From Hallerella sp963656065 (GTDB lineage Bacteria > Fibrobacterota > Fibrobacteria > Fibrobacterales > Fibrobacteraceae): 64,000 bases of DNA. A program made the position numbers and the translations under genes. A model generated the notes under the pieces. It saw nothing but the letters and a program-made list of their open reading frames with translations. It was not told where the DNA came from and did no database searches. Positions 44,654-53,673 of the stretch are shown in pieces; position 1 is the first letter of the stretch; every line of letters begins with the position of its first letter. The stretch is from assembly GCA_963656065.1 (NCBI GenBank), contig CAVKGV010000009.1, positions 1-64,000 of the forward strand. The letters are read 5' to 3'.

Positions 44654-46087
44654 TTTTTCGACCCAGATTCTTCCATCGGTGATTTCGGTAACGCAGACGG
44701 TTTCGCCTGCGTTTATCATATCGCCCTTTGTCTGGACATCGAAAGACTTGTTGCCGAATCTCGCATGTCCCACGGGTCGGAGCGGTGTCTCGGCTTTTCC
44801 CTTTTCTCCTACATGGATTTCGACGATGTCTTCGGTGGGGGATTTTGCGGATTCGAGATCCGCCTTGAGCATGGGAGTCCAACCTTCGGGAAGGAGCGGT
44901 ATCAGGTATTTGGATGCGAAGAGGGGAAACAGCACCGCGATAAGCGCACAGGCCGTGACGTAGAGGGTGACGGGAAACAGGGTTGCCGCTCCTTCGGAAT
45001 CCGCTCCCGGAATGAACGATGGAAGCGATGAAAAGTCGAACGCGAGCACGATGGCCGCACCCATGCAGAGAATCCCCAGAATGCCGCAGATGAAAGTTCC
45101 CGGGATGACAAGAATCTCAACGGCGAAAAGACAAGCTCCGACAACGAGCAGGACGACAGGCAGGTAACTGTCTATGTGATTTATATACTGCCCGAGGAAA
45201 ACGGTTGCTATCAGGAGAATCCCCGCGATACCGAAGATTCCGAATCCCGGGGTCTTGAATTCAATGTAGAGCGCTCCAAAACCGAGAATGAGGAGGATGC
45301 CCGAGATGCCGGCGATGAAGCGGGCGAGGCTTTCACTCCAGGAAATCTCTATTTCGTGGCTGCTTTCGATTCCGAGCGATTTTTCAAAAGCGTCCCGGTT
45401 TTCGGGAGTTCCCTTTGAAAAATGCAACGCGACGGCTTCTTCGTCGGTCATAGTCAAAAGTTCACCGGAATCGACAAGAACTTTGGGCGTTCCCCAGAAT
45501 GCCTTGTCCTGTTTGCTCCACTTGGCGTATTTCGAGGCTTCGACGGCGATTGTGGAATCTTTCCGCGAAAGTTCGTACACGGCGAGGTCCGGGGAAACCA
45601 TTGCCATGGAGAGAAGTTCCGGGTAACCGTTTTTTTGGGCAAGGTTGCGGAATTTTGCTCGCAGCGGGGATTGGATTTTTTCTCCGACGATTTGCGGAGT
45701 CCCGTCGCTGTTTTGGACTATCGGTGCGCAGTCGCCAATGGTCGTCCCGGGAAGCATGTAAAGTTCCTTGCTTGAAAGGGCGATGAGCGCTCCGGCACTG
45801 ATTGCTTTCTTGGAGACGAAGGCTACCGTTTTGGAACTTTTGATGCCCATAATCGTGTCAACGATGTCGAATGCCGCATCAAGTCTCCCGCCGAACGTGT
45901 TTATGTCGAATATGATGTATTCGGGATTTTTTTTGACCGCTTCGCCGATGGCACGCGCCGCATAGTCGTACATGCCCGGGTCAACGTCGCCTTCGAGGTT
46001 TATCCAGGCTGCCGATTTCCCCCAGGAAATCCCTAGGCCGATAAAGAGAAAACAGAAAATAATTTGTGCGAAATTCTTGAATGTCAT
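44630..46087 (-). CDS. NfeD-type membrane serine protease (ClpP class)
   Basis: The 485-residue protein has a signal peptide (about 1-26), a ClpP-like serine protease domain with DINTFGGRLDAA and the catalytic-serine segment KKAISAGALIALSS, then four to five membrane helices (about 245-390) and a C-terminal NfeD OB-fold (GHARFGNKSFDVQTKGD). This long form, NfeD1b-like, cleaves membrane proteins and is often found next to flotillin genes; here floA is about 30 kb away. The start lies about 390 nt from the next upstream gene, with the intervening space filled by hairpin repeats. Confidence 0.9.
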   Translation of the reverse strand: MTFKNFAQIIFCFLFIGLGISWGKSAAWINLEGDVDPGMYDYAARAIGEAVKKNPEYIIFDINTFGGRLDAAFDIVDTIMGIKSSKTVAFVSKKAISAGALIALSSKELYMLPGTTIGDCAPIVQNSDGTPQIVGEKIQSPLRAKFRNLAQKNGYPELLSMAMVSPDLAVYELSRKDSTIAVEASKYAKWSKQDKAFWGTPKVLVDSGELLTMTDEEAVALHFSKGTPENRDAFEKSLGIESSHEIEISWSESLARFIAGISGILLILGFGALYIEFKTPGFGIFGIAGILLIATVFLGQYINHIDSYLPVVLLVVGACLFAVEILVIPGTFICGILGILCMGAAIVLAFDFSSLPSFIPGADSEGAATLFPVTLYVTACALIAVLFPLFASKYLIPLLPEGWTPMLKADLESAKSPTEDIVEIHVGEKGKAETPLRPVGHARFGNKSFDVQTKGDMINAGETVCVTEITDGRIWVEKSEDIPVT

Positions 46088-46179
46088 TCGATGTTCCCGA
46101 AAATGTTTTGTTCCTTTTTAATTTAAACTTTTTATTTTTGTCGGGCAAGCGTAGTCGGTTGGGAATGTGCCTGGTGATT

Positions 46180-46470
46180 GGAGAGTGGAGTGTGGAAGGT
46201 TGAGATGACGATGCACGGGATTCTATCGGGTTCTTCGAACCCTCCAGAATGACGGTGGGCATAAACGCTCTTCTGTCATCCTGGAGGGAGCACCGCGACC
46301 GATAGGATCCGGTCAGAGCTTAGCTCTGATTCTATCACTCCCTTCGGTCGTTCCAGAATGACGGTGAATAGAAAATTTTACCAGTTCCTTTTGAACATTC
46401 AGAATGACTGTGTGCGGGAAAGGTCCGCTCTGCAGACAATTCCACTTTCCACACTCTTAGATGTCCGCGG
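46180..46470. repeat. Intergenic hairpin-repeat locus A
   Basis: The 391-nt gap between the release-factor-like gene and the NfeD gene holds three hairpin units: 46219-46253 and 46328-46362 (ATTCT/AGAAT outer stem, minus orientation) and 46275-46310 (ATCCT/AGGAT type, plus orientation). It begins with GAGAGTGGAGTGTGGA (about 46181-46196), the same motif that borders the other two loci, and ends with a complementary TCCACTTTCCACACTC (about 46441-46456). Confidence 0.85.
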
Positions 46471-46478
46471 ACGAATTC

Positions 46479-46973
46479 CTATTTTCTCAGCCACGGCTTT
46501 CCTCCGATTTTTCGGAGCTCTTGGATTTTTGAAAGAACCGCTTTGTCCGCATGGAGAATCCTGGTTAGGGCGGTTGTCGAAAGCCCGAATGCCCGTGCCG
46601 CTTCCCGTGTGTCGCCGCCGTTCGCGCTAACGATGTCGAGAACATCCGCGATGAATTGCGGATATTTTTCGTTTGACTGTTGGATGTGTCCGAGACTTCC
46701 CGGAAAATGCAATTGTTCGGGCGATTTGGGCGCTTCGCGAATGTTCAGGGCGAGCGCAAGGCGCAACCGGTGCAACGCATGGACCTTATTTTCGTTTGCG
46801 CTTCTGCTTTCACAGGATTTGATTGCTAAATTGAATTCGGTCAGCCGAAGATCGACTCCGGAATTTGTCTTGTTGCGGAACTGTCCGCCGGGACCGCTTC
46901 CCTGGAATCCTGTGACCCTGCAGGCGCGGAGCAGTTCGGTTAGCGGCATGTTCAGATAGGTATCGCGATGCAT
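46479..46973 (-). CDS. Release-factor-like protein with GGQ motif and helix-turn-helix-like tail
   Basis: The protein (164 residues from the ATG at 46973) carries the peptidyl-tRNA hydrolysis motif GSGPGGQFRNKTNSGVDL near residue 22, as in ArfB/YaeJ and class I release factors, but no codon-recognition domain. The C-terminal third (GGDTREAARAFGLSTTALTRIL) has a helix-turn-helix pattern instead of the basic tail ArfB uses to enter the mRNA channel. It may rescue stalled ribosomes. A TTG nine bases earlier is an alternative start. TATATT lies nine nt before the ATG and no Shine-Dalgarno is visible. The start region overlaps the divergent lipoprotein gene. Confidence 0.8.
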   Translation of the reverse strand: MHRDTYLNMPLTELLRACRVTGFQGSGPGGQFRNKTNSGVDLRLTEFNLAIKSCESRSANENKVHALHRLRLALALNIREAPKSPEQLHFPGSLGHIQQSNEKYPQFIADVLDIVSANGGDTREAARAFGLSTTALTRILHADKAVLSKIQELRKIGGKPWLRK

Positions 46974-47699
46974 GACATTCAAAATATAGTTTTCAGCGCA
47001 AAGAGTTTTCGCTGTTTTCTTTTTGCTCTTTTAATTTTTATGCTCTGCGCATGTGCGGGAGGGCGTACGGAAGTCTCTTCGGATGCGGTCACGTTCCGAC
47101 AGACCGAAGAGCAAAAACTCATGATGCTCGAATCGACCTTTGAATCGCTCCGTGCGAAAGTCGCCGAAAATGTCCAACCAGAATCGCTCCTGGCCTTTAT
47201 CACCGATTCGTCTTATTACTATGCCGATACGCTCCAGCGTTATGCTCTGGAAATGCCTGCGGAGCGTGTTGAACAGCTTCCGCTAGGCGAGATGCTCGCT
47301 GTCCTTATTTATCGGGTCTTTGACCGGGAACGCGCCTGGAATCCCAATATGAACGAGGATTTTCGGATGCTTTCGCTTTTGACGGGGAAAAACGGAGTTA
47401 TCCAGCGAACAGCGGGACTTAAGCTTGGACCGTTTGAAATCAAGAAGGACCGCGGCAGCGTGGGGCTGGCTTCTAGCCCGAAGGTTCCCGTCATCATTTT
47501 TGAATGGGATGATTCCAGCTGGAAACTTGATTTAAAAGCGACGCTTCCGCTCGTGACGAAAGGTCTTGAAAGCATCGGCGTCAAAAAGAAATGGACGACA
47601 AAAGAACTCGCCCTGTATTTGATCGAAAAGGAATTTCATTATACCTATACGGACATTTCGTTCGATGACACGCTTCTTGATCCTTATTCCACGTTTTAG
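46968..47699 (+). CDS. Uncharacterised lipoprotein
   Basis: Not recognised. The 243-residue protein has a signal peptide with lipobox (FMLCAC, Cys at about 29). The mature part looks like a mixed alpha/beta domain without motifs, with a conserved-looking middle GVIQRTAGLKLGPFEIKKD. No alternative ATG lies between 46968 and the hydrophobic core, so this start is kept even though it overlaps the divergent GGQ gene by a few bases. A Nudix gene begins 9 nt after the stop, so it may be first in the Nudix-lpxC-fabZ operon. Confidence 0.7.
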   Translation: MHDIQNIVFSAKSFRCFLFALLIFMLCACAGGRTEVSSDAVTFRQTEEQKLMMLESTFESLRAKVAENVQPESLLAFITDSSYYYADTLQRYALEMPAERVEQLPLGEMLAVLIYRVFDRERAWNPNMNEDFRMLSLLTGKNGVIQRTAGLKLGPFEIKKDRGSVGLASSPKVPVIIFEWDDSSWKLDLKATLPLVTKGLESIGVKKKWTTKELALYLIEKEFHYTYTDISFDDTLLDPYSTF

Positions 47700-47707
47700 T
47701 TTCGCTT

Positions 47708-48271
47708 ATGTGTAATTACAAATTAAAGCCTTGGAAAATCCTGGATTCGGAAACGCTTCTCGATTCGCGGTTTTTGAAAGTAAAGAAGGAAAAGTGCGAA
47801 CTTTCGAATGGAAAGATCATTCCGGATTTTTACACGATTTGGCAGCCGGACTGGGTACTTGTTCTTGCGCAAAACGCCGAAGGTCTTTGGTTGATGGAAC
47901 GGCAATATCGCCACGGTACGGAAAAGGTTTCCCTGGAGTTTCCGGCGGGAATCGTTGAATCCGGCGAATCTCCGGTCGATGCGGCCAAGCGGGAACTCCA
48001 GGAAGAGTGCGCCTTTGGCGGAGGAAACTTTGAATTCCTTGCGGAACTTCCGGTGAATCCTGACAGGCATCGGGGAAAATTCTTTGTCGTTCGGGCGACA
48101 GGCGTTGTTCAATGCGGAGAAACCTCTTTTGATTCGAGTGAAGAAATAGAGACGCTTCAACTTTCGACGGAAGAAGTTCTGTCAAAAATGCGTTCGGGGG
48201 AAATTAACCATCCGCACCAGATTGCCGCATTTTTTCTCTACGGTCTGAAAAATCCCGCGGGATGCAAATGA
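47708..48271 (+). CDS. Nudix hydrolase (ADP-ribose pyrophosphatase-like)
   Basis: The 187-residue protein contains a nearly complete Nudix box: G-IVES-GE-SPVDAAK-RELQEE-CAF, with all acidic residues and only the late Gly changed to Ala. The N-terminal half (VLAQNAEGLWLMERQYRHG) and the segment before the box (EFPAGIVESGE) match ADP-sugar pyrophosphatases of the YffH/NudF group, which cleave ADP-ribose. The substrate is not certain. Its stop overlaps the lpxC start by four bases. Confidence 0.88.
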   Translation: MCNYKLKPWKILDSETLLDSRFLKVKKEKCELSNGKIIPDFYTIWQPDWVLVLAQNAEGLWLMERQYRHGTEKVSLEFPAGIVESGESPVDAAKRELQEECAFGGGNFEFLAELPVNPDRHRGKFFVVRATGVVQCGETSFDSSEEIETLQLSTEEVLSKMRSGEINHPHQIAAFFLYGLKNPAGCK

Positions 48272-49122
48272 AACAGTCAATTTTTAAAACGGAAATTCGT
48301 TCGCATTCGCTTTCGCTTGAAGATTCCGGAGTCCGGCTTGTCTGTGACCGGAAGGCTTTGCCGCAAATAAAATGGTTTGCTGCTTCCGGGGAAATGCTTT
48401 GGAACTCGTCGGATCCGACTTCTTTCCCGAAACTGGAATTTTTCGCAAAGCGTTCAAGCGGACTTTTCAAAAATTTACACTCTTCGATTTCTACAGTGGA
48501 ACATCTCGCCCCGGTCCTCTTACTTTATCCAGAATCCTATCTGGAAATCCATGCTCTCGCCGAAGAACTTCCGATTTTGGACGGGAGCGCTTATCCATGG
48601 TACGAAGCGGTACGCGGTCTTGCGGGAGTTCCGCAGAATCTTGGATTTTATGATGTGCCGCTTCGGGAACGCTTGGAATGGGATGGAGGCTTCTTTGAAT
48701 TTTCTCCGGCGGAAACGCTCGAAATCGAATATTCCGTTTCGCATGGGAATTTCTCGGATGATGCCTTTGTAGCCATTTACGACGCGGAGGATCTGGTAAA
48801 GATTTTCCCTGCGCGGACATTTATTTTTGAAGATGATTTGAAAACAGCGCGGGCGAATGGACTGCTCGCTTTTGCGGACGAGCGGTCCGGGGTGCTGCTT
48901 GCGGAGGAAAACGGGGAGGCCGTCCCGAAGGCAGGAGGTCCGCTTCGGATGGAAAGCGAACCGGTCTTCCATAAAATTCTCGATTTGATCGGGGATATTT
49001 CCCTTCCGGCGCCTTTTTTACCTAGATTGAGAATTCGAATTCACAACGGCGGGCATGTCGCTCACCGGAAACTTTTAGAGAGGTTGATGGATTATGCTTT
49101 TAGAAACGCTTCCCAAGTCTAG
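48268..49122 (+). CDS. lpxC: UDP-3-O-acyl-N-acetylglucosamine deacetylase, divergent
   Basis: LpxC performs the committed step of lipid A synthesis. The 284-residue protein is divergent at its N-terminus (the family's GxGLHxG is reduced to SHSLSLEDSG) but keeps the catalytic parts: TVEHL with Glu78 and His79, LPILDGSAYPW, FHKILDLIGD with His235 and Asp239, and NGGH with His263. These correspond to the zinc ligands and the general base of the known enzymes. The second Met (48268) is chosen because it overlaps the Nudix stop as ATGA. fabZ overlaps its end by 29 nt. In Bacteroidetes LpxC and FabZ are one fused protein; here they are separate but overlapping. Confidence 0.85.
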   Translation: MKQSIFKTEIRSHSLSLEDSGVRLVCDRKALPQIKWFAASGEMLWNSSDPTSFPKLEFFAKRSSGLFKNLHSSISTVEHLAPVLLLYPESYLEIHALAEELPILDGSAYPWYEAVRGLAGVPQNLGFYDVPLRERLEWDGGFFEFSPAETLEIEYSVSHGNFSDDAFVAIYDAEDLVKIFPARTFIFEDDLKTARANGLLAFADERSGVLLAEENGEAVPKAGGPLRMESEPVFHKILDLIGDISLPAPFLPRLRIRIHNGGHVAHRKLLERLMDYAFRNASQV

Positions 49123-49573
49123 TAAGCCCGGCGTTTTGTACGACTATGAGGCAATTCTACGGATTTTGCCGCATCGTTACCCGTTCCTTTTTATCGAACA
49201 GGTTTTGTCCCTGGATGTTGCGTCCGAAATTCCGTCGATCGTTTGCGCCAAGAACGTTTCCTTTAACGAACCATTTTTTCAGGGGCATTTTCCGGGAGAA
49301 CCGGTGATGCCCGGAGTCATCCAGATTGAAACGATGGCACAGGCCGGGGCGATTCTTGCGGGGCTTCGCTATGAGGCTGAATGCGCGGGGAAGCGTCCGG
49401 CGTTCATGGGAGTCGATGCTTGCCGTTTTCGCAAGCCTGTTCGTCCGGGAGACCGTTTGGAAGTCCGCGTAACGCTTGACAAAATGCGGCGCGGGATTCT
49501 CTTTTTTACCGGAGAAATTCGTTCGGATGATGCGCCGGTATGCGGTGCGACATTCACGGCGACGATGATTTAA
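49094..49573 (+). CDS. fabZ: 3-hydroxyacyl-[acyl-carrier-protein] dehydratase
   Basis: FabZ dehydrates 3-hydroxyacyl-ACP in fatty acid synthesis and also balances flux into lipid A. The 159-residue hot-dog protein has the family start ILRILPHRYPFLFIEQV, the catalytic His segment FQGHFPGEPVMPGV and the catalytic Glu in QIETMAQAGA. It overlaps lpxC by 29 nt, which ties the two enzymes that compete for hydroxyacyl-ACP. A bidirectional hairpin terminator follows. Confidence 0.95.
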   Translation: MLLETLPKSSKPGVLYDYEAILRILPHRYPFLFIEQVLSLDVASEIPSIVCAKNVSFNEPFFQGHFPGEPVMPGVIQIETMAQAGAILAGLRYEAECAGKRPAFMGVDACRFRKPVRPGDRLEVRVTLDKMRRGILFFTGEIRSDDAPVCGATFTATMI

Positions 49574-49606
49574 TCCTTGAAAATTTTCGGCAAATTAATT
49601 TATACG

Positions 49607-49636
49607 AAAAATCCCTCGCCTTGGCGAGGGATTTTG
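49607..49636. terminator. Bidirectional terminator between fabZ and the GH5-like gene
   Basis: A twelve- to thirteen-base stem AAAATCCCTCGCC/GGCGAGGGATTTT with a two-base loop; the A and T arms supply the tracts in both directions for the convergent genes. Confidence 0.9.
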
Positions 49637-49652
49637 ATCTTTTCCGAGACGG

Positions 49653-51527
49653 TTACTTTATCTGGATTGTCCGATGGGCGTTGAAATTTTTCCCCTTGAC
49701 GCGGACAAGGTAAACGCCCTGGGAAATTTTGGAAAGATCGAACTGATGCGTTCCGGCGGTAAGGATTCCTCGGTGCAGAGTGGCAACTTGCGAACCTTTC
49801 AATGTGTAGATGCCGACAGAAATATTTCCCGATTGCGCCACGGAAAGTTGCAAAGTGTTTCCGCTGAAATGCATCGAAGTTCTGGCAAAGGTTATTCTCG
49901 GAGAAATTCCCGCGATATAATCTTCGTTGTTGAAGACTATCTTGATTTCGGGAATCATCGCTTCGGTATTGCCAAAGCTCCGGGAGAATGCGTCATATTT
50001 GTCCGTGTTGAAGTTGAAGAGCGTGTCCCCAGCGACAACATCGTCGTAAAGAATCGTTCCCTTGTAGCCTGCGGCGTAGTTCGCGATGATGATGCTGCGC
50101 GTCTGGTTCCTGTCGGCGAACGAGGAAATATCGTAGGAGCAGGTTTTCTTTTCGCCGGCTGCAACGGTACATTCCCCGTCGATTTCGGTCCATGTCCAGG
50201 CGTCGGTGAGTTTCAAAATCAGATAGAGTTTGGCTTCGGATGATCCGTTGTTCTTGGCGACAAACGAAAGCGTGTTTGCGCTTCCCAGGTCAAAAGATTT
50301 CTGGTATTCGATCTGTGCGTTGTCATCGCCGTATGTGACAGCCATCATGCCGTTTCCCGTTGCGTCTTCGATATCGACATCCTTGATTTTGATGCTCGCT
50401 TCTTCGGTTGCTGCCAAGGCTTTCATCGCGGCGAGGGCCGGGTCGATTGTGTAGGAATACCCGCCAAATTGTTCTTCGGTCTTGTCTCCGATGTATTGCC
50501 AGGCAAGCGCGCCGGCGTATCCGCCGTCAAAGGCCTTGCGGTAACATTCTTCGGTAGAAATTTCCGTCTTGGCTGCCATGGAAGAGACGTAAGTGTCCCC
50601 GCTCCATCCGCTCGCCGGAAATTCGCCGATGATCATCGGCTTGCTGTCGTAGCCGTATGTAGTGGCCATCTGGGCTGCGGTATTTATGAACGGAGAAACT
50701 GCGTCCGCTTGCCAGTAGGGATAGTAGTGTGTCTGGAAAAAGTCGAGCGTTCCGTTCTGTTCGCCGCCCGCTGCGACGAGAGCGGCATCGTTCCAGTGTT
50801 TTTGGTATTGGATGTTTACGCTTCCGGTGGAAACGAGGAGTTCGGAATCTATCGTGTGGATGGCTGCGGCAACCTTGTTCGTGAATTTCTGGAGCTTGGC
50901 AAGTTCCATTTTTTGGGAAGTCCAGCCTCCGCATTCGGTAGTCATGCCTTCCGGTTCGTTGAAAACTTCCCAGGACATCAGGGCGTTGTGGTTTCCGATC
51001 GCCTTGACGACCGGGATGAGGACGTTGTCGATAAAGGCCGTGGTGCCTTCGTCATCGAAGAGCTTTTGGTTCGCTTTGAAGTCGAGTTTGTCTCCGGCGT
51101 AGATTCCCCATTGGTTCGGTTCCATCAGGTTGTGGCTGAAAAGGCACATCGATACCATGACACCGTATTCCTCGGCGATGTCGAGCGCCTTTTTCATGTT
51201 GCTGATGGTGTTTTCCTTGAGGCCCGAAACGAGGTGCGTGGTCGTGTCAATTGCGGGGCTTTGGCTCATGTTGTTGAAAAGCCACCAGCGGATGGAATTT
51301 CCGCCCGCCGCGCGGGTGCCTTCGACGGCTTTGCGCCAGGCGTTTTCGTTGAGCGGGCTATCGCCTACGTCGGAGTTGTAGTCTGCCCATGCGAGGTTTG
51401 TCCCGCTGAAGAAAATTTTCTTTCCGTTGTATTGTAATTCGGTGCCGTTTACGGTGAGGCCCGGAGCCGCCCAGAGCATTCCCGTCGCAAGTCCGGCGAT
51501 GGTCAGGCTTTTAATCCAATGGTTCAT
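49653..51527 (-). CDS. GH5-like (clan GH-A) glycoside hydrolase, probable beta-mannanase
   Basis: A 624-residue secreted enzyme. A signal peptide (about 1-20) leads into a TIM-barrel of GH5 type starting NGKKIFFSGTNLAWADYN. The acid/base is Glu191 in WEVFNEPEG and the nucleophile Glu302 in IIGEFPASGW. Residues about 365-490 form a beta-sandwich like a carbohydrate-binding module (IKIKDVDIEDATGN to GTILYDDVVAG). The last 75 residues (SVGIYTLKGSQVATLHRG, FDLSKISQGVYLVRVKG) are a sorting-like domain also found on the two neighbouring GH26 enzymes. Mannanase is inferred from these neighbours; cellulase is the alternative. AGGAG precedes the ATG. Confidence 0.85.
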   Translation of the reverse strand: MNHWIKSLTIAGLATGMLWAAPGLTVNGTELQYNGKKIFFSGTNLAWADYNSDVGDSPLNENAWRKAVEGTRAAGGNSIRWWLFNNMSQSPAIDTTTHLVSGLKENTISNMKKALDIAEEYGVMVSMCLFSHNLMEPNQWGIYAGDKLDFKANQKLFDDEGTTAFIDNVLIPVVKAIGNHNALMSWEVFNEPEGMTTECGGWTSQKMELAKLQKFTNKVAAAIHTIDSELLVSTGSVNIQYQKHWNDAALVAAGGEQNGTLDFFQTHYYPYWQADAVSPFINTAAQMATTYGYDSKPMIIGEFPASGWSGDTYVSSMAAKTEISTEECYRKAFDGGYAGALAWQYIGDKTEEQFGGYSYTIDPALAAMKALAATEEASIKIKDVDIEDATGNGMMAVTYGDDNAQIEYQKSFDLGSANTLSFVAKNNGSSEAKLYLILKLTDAWTWTEIDGECTVAAGEKKTCSYDISSFADRNQTRSIIIANYAAGYKGTILYDDVVAGDTLFNFNTDKYDAFSRSFGNTEAMIPEIKIVFNNEDYIAGISPRITFARTSMHFSGNTLQLSVAQSGNISVGIYTLKGSQVATLHRGILTAGTHQFDLSKISQGVYLVRVKGKNFNAHRTIQIK

Positions 51528-51597
51528 GATTTCTCCTGCGAGGATGACAATTAAAGACTTTTATAAAATAAATTAAAATTTCGAGGATGGAAAACAG

Positions 51598-51620
51598 AAA
51601 AATCCCCCGGTTGGGGGAAT
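51598..51620 (-). terminator. Terminator after the CBM35-GH26 gene
   Basis: Read on the minus strand a stem TCCCCC/GGGGGA with loop AACC is followed by five T residues. It separates this gene from the GH5-like gene. Confidence 0.85.
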
Positions 51621-51626
51621 TTGAAA

Positions 51627-53474
51627 TTATGGAACGAGAATTTTCTGCTGCTGGGTTCCTGAACGATTTTGGATGCGGACAAGATAAATGCCTTGGGAAA
51701 GTTTCGAAAGATTTGCCGTATGCGTTCCCGCCGAAAGGTTCTCGCCGATGGTCAGGATGCGCTTTCCCGACAGCGAGTAGAGGGAAACCCGGGATGCTTT
51801 TTGCAGCGTGAACTGGAGCGTTTTTCCCCGCTGGACAATTTGGACGCTTTGTTTGTGATTCTTCGGAGCGAGCTTTACGGAGACGTTTTCCCAGCCCGGC
51901 ATGGATTCGAGCGAAAGAATCCGGCTGTCGGAGAGGTTCTTCTGCCAGACGGAATTGTCGGTCTGGTTGAGGAATCCGCTACTCCACGTGTTGTACCACG
52001 GCATCCAGAAACTCCAGACGGCGTTGTCGTCAAACGTGCTGTCAACGTCGGGAATCGGGCCGTTTTCGGTCAGGGCGAGTATCTTGTGCGAACCGATTTC
52101 ATCGATGATTTTGTTGTAGTAGTTGACATTTGACTGGTTGTCGCCCGAATTGTTGTAAATATCGACTCCAACGATATCGACGTAATCGTCTCCGGGATAC
52201 CATTCCGGATTCAGGGCGTTGTAATCGTAGCCGAGTTGCGGGTCGCGTTCGATGTTCCAGATCCACAGGGCGTTTTTCACGCCGTTTACGTTGACCATCC
52301 GGTCATAGACCAGCTTGTAGAGTTGCTTGTAGCAATCCGGTCCGGCGACGCCCCACCAGAACCATCCGCCGGCGGCTTCGTGGAGCGGTCTCCAGAGAAT
52401 GGCGACGCCCGAATCCTGCAAATCGAGGAAGCGTTTTGAAATTTTATCGACATCGGCCATGATAAGCTGGTAGGTTTCCGATGCGGTGTTGACTTCTTCG
52501 CACTTGTCGCCGCTAAACGCCTTTGTATAGTTGAAACACGTGTTGTCGGACGAGCTTGCGATGACGCCGTCCGTGCAACTTTCGTTTTTGAACCCTTGGC
52601 TTTTGGTGTAGAAAACAGTATCGGTTCCGACTTTCCAGTGCCACGTAAATGCCGGGACTCCGCCCATGTTCCACAGCTCCCTTGCCATGCGGATGTTGTT
52701 GTCCGTGTAGCCGCTGAACCAGCCTTCGTCGGAATGTCCTCCCGTCGCAAACAGCATGTCGAATCCGCCGAGTGCGGGGTAGTGGCCCGAACGTTTGTAG
52801 AACTCGGAAATGTCTTCCTGGCCCTTCCAGGTCGTTTTTTCATCGGAAACGCTGCAGCTGTCGCTTGGCACGCAGGATGTGATGAGGTAGCTGTCTTCGA
52901 GGGTCGCTCCGTAGTGGTAGTTGAAGGCGTTGTCGCCAATCATCATGCCGCTGAGCGTTTTCTTTCCGAAATTTTCGGTAAGGAAGTTTTTCAGCTTGTA
53001 GGCGCTTTCGGTGGCGCCGGGAGTCACGGGCTTTGCGTCGAGCGAGAATACGATTTCCGGATGCGGATCGACTTCGAGATAGTCGATGTTTAGTTGTCCG
53101 CCGGAAACCTGGACCGTGTTTTCTCCGACATTGAATTTTGCCGATGCCTTGAGCGTGTAATGCGTGTAGGCGCTGTCGGGGGAATTGGTGAGGGTCGAGG
53201 ATAGCTGCTTGCCGTTTACGGAAATGCTTGTGTTGAACCAGTCGTATTGCCTGACGGAAACGGGGATAGTCAAGTCGTAGATTCCGGCTTGTTCTGCCGA
53301 GACGATAAAGCTGAGCCCGTTTGCGTTGACGCATTTTCCGCCGGAACAGGCCGAGCTGTCGATGACGGTTGCGCTCTCGGGAAGGCTTTGGTTTTCGGCT
53401 TCGTAGCGCGTTTCGGCATGGGCGGTTGCAAACAGTGCAAGACCGGCACAAGCGGCAAGAGATATTTTAAGCAT
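51627..53474 (-). CDS. CBM35-GH26 beta-mannanase
   Basis: A 615-residue secreted enzyme. After the signal peptide (MLKISLAACAGLALFATAHA) comes a CBM35-like module (about 22-140, ETRYEAENQSLPESATV, ending LNIDYLEVD). The GH26 barrel carries the acid/base Glu366 in WRPLHEAAGGWFWWG and the nucleophile Glu470 in LTENGPIPD. The C-terminal 70 residues repeat the sorting-like domain (SLYSLSGKRILTIGENLSAG, LSKLSQGIYLVRI). It should hydrolyse internal beta-1,4-mannosidic bonds of mannan or galactomannan. The ATG at 53474 has AAAGGAG at the right spacing; an in-frame ATG 21 bases upstream has none. Confidence 0.92.
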   Translation of the reverse strand: MLKISLAACAGLALFATAHAETRYEAENQSLPESATVIDSSACSGGKCVNANGLSFIVSAEQAGIYDLTIPVSVRQYDWFNTSISVNGKQLSSTLTNSPDSAYTHYTLKASAKFNVGENTVQVSGGQLNIDYLEVDPHPEIVFSLDAKPVTPGATESAYKLKNFLTENFGKKTLSGMMIGDNAFNYHYGATLEDSYLITSCVPSDSCSVSDEKTTWKGQEDISEFYKRSGHYPALGGFDMLFATGGHSDEGWFSGYTDNNIRMARELWNMGGVPAFTWHWKVGTDTVFYTKSQGFKNESCTDGVIASSSDNTCFNYTKAFSGDKCEEVNTASETYQLIMADVDKISKRFLDLQDSGVAILWRPLHEAAGGWFWWGVAGPDCYKQLYKLVYDRMVNVNGVKNALWIWNIERDPQLGYDYNALNPEWYPGDDYVDIVGVDIYNNSGDNQSNVNYYNKIIDEIGSHKILALTENGPIPDVDSTFDDNAVWSFWMPWYNTWSSGFLNQTDNSVWQKNLSDSRILSLESMPGWENVSVKLAPKNHKQSVQIVQRGKTLQFTLQKASRVSLYSLSGKRILTIGENLSAGTHTANLSKLSQGIYLVRIQNRSGTQQQKILVP

Positions 53475-53673
53475 GAACACTCCTTTCTGATTCATCCTTA
53501 ATCTATTTTCAAATGGATTTTTTTGGACGAAAACGCCAGGATTTTTTTTGAAAAAACATCTATCGGGAATATCTATGTAGGCTTTTCCGAAATATTTGAA
53601 TTTTTTTTTGAAAAAAAATACACAAAAAAAGAGCGCTTTGCGGAAAGCGCCCTTTGTAAAATTTTTTGGAAAG
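53475..53673. other. Intergenic region between the two GH26 genes
   Basis: About 200 AT-rich bases with long A and T runs. It contains the terminator of the upstream GH26 gene (53623-53652) and should contain the promoter of the CBM35-GH26 gene. Nothing else is visible. Confidence 0.5.
53623..53652 (-). terminator. Terminator after the second GH26 gene
   Basis: On the minus strand GGGCGCTTT/AAAGCGCTC with loop CCGC is followed by seven T residues. Confidence 0.85.

Noticed and set aside
46219..46362. Hairpin repeats as transcription terminators
   Set aside because: The stems are stable, but no T run follows in any of the ten copies and several face promoters rather than gene ends.
50469..51437. 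A 322-codon plus-strand open frame opposite the GH5-like gene
   Set aside because: Shadow of the hydrolase gene, whose catalytic residues and signals are all present.
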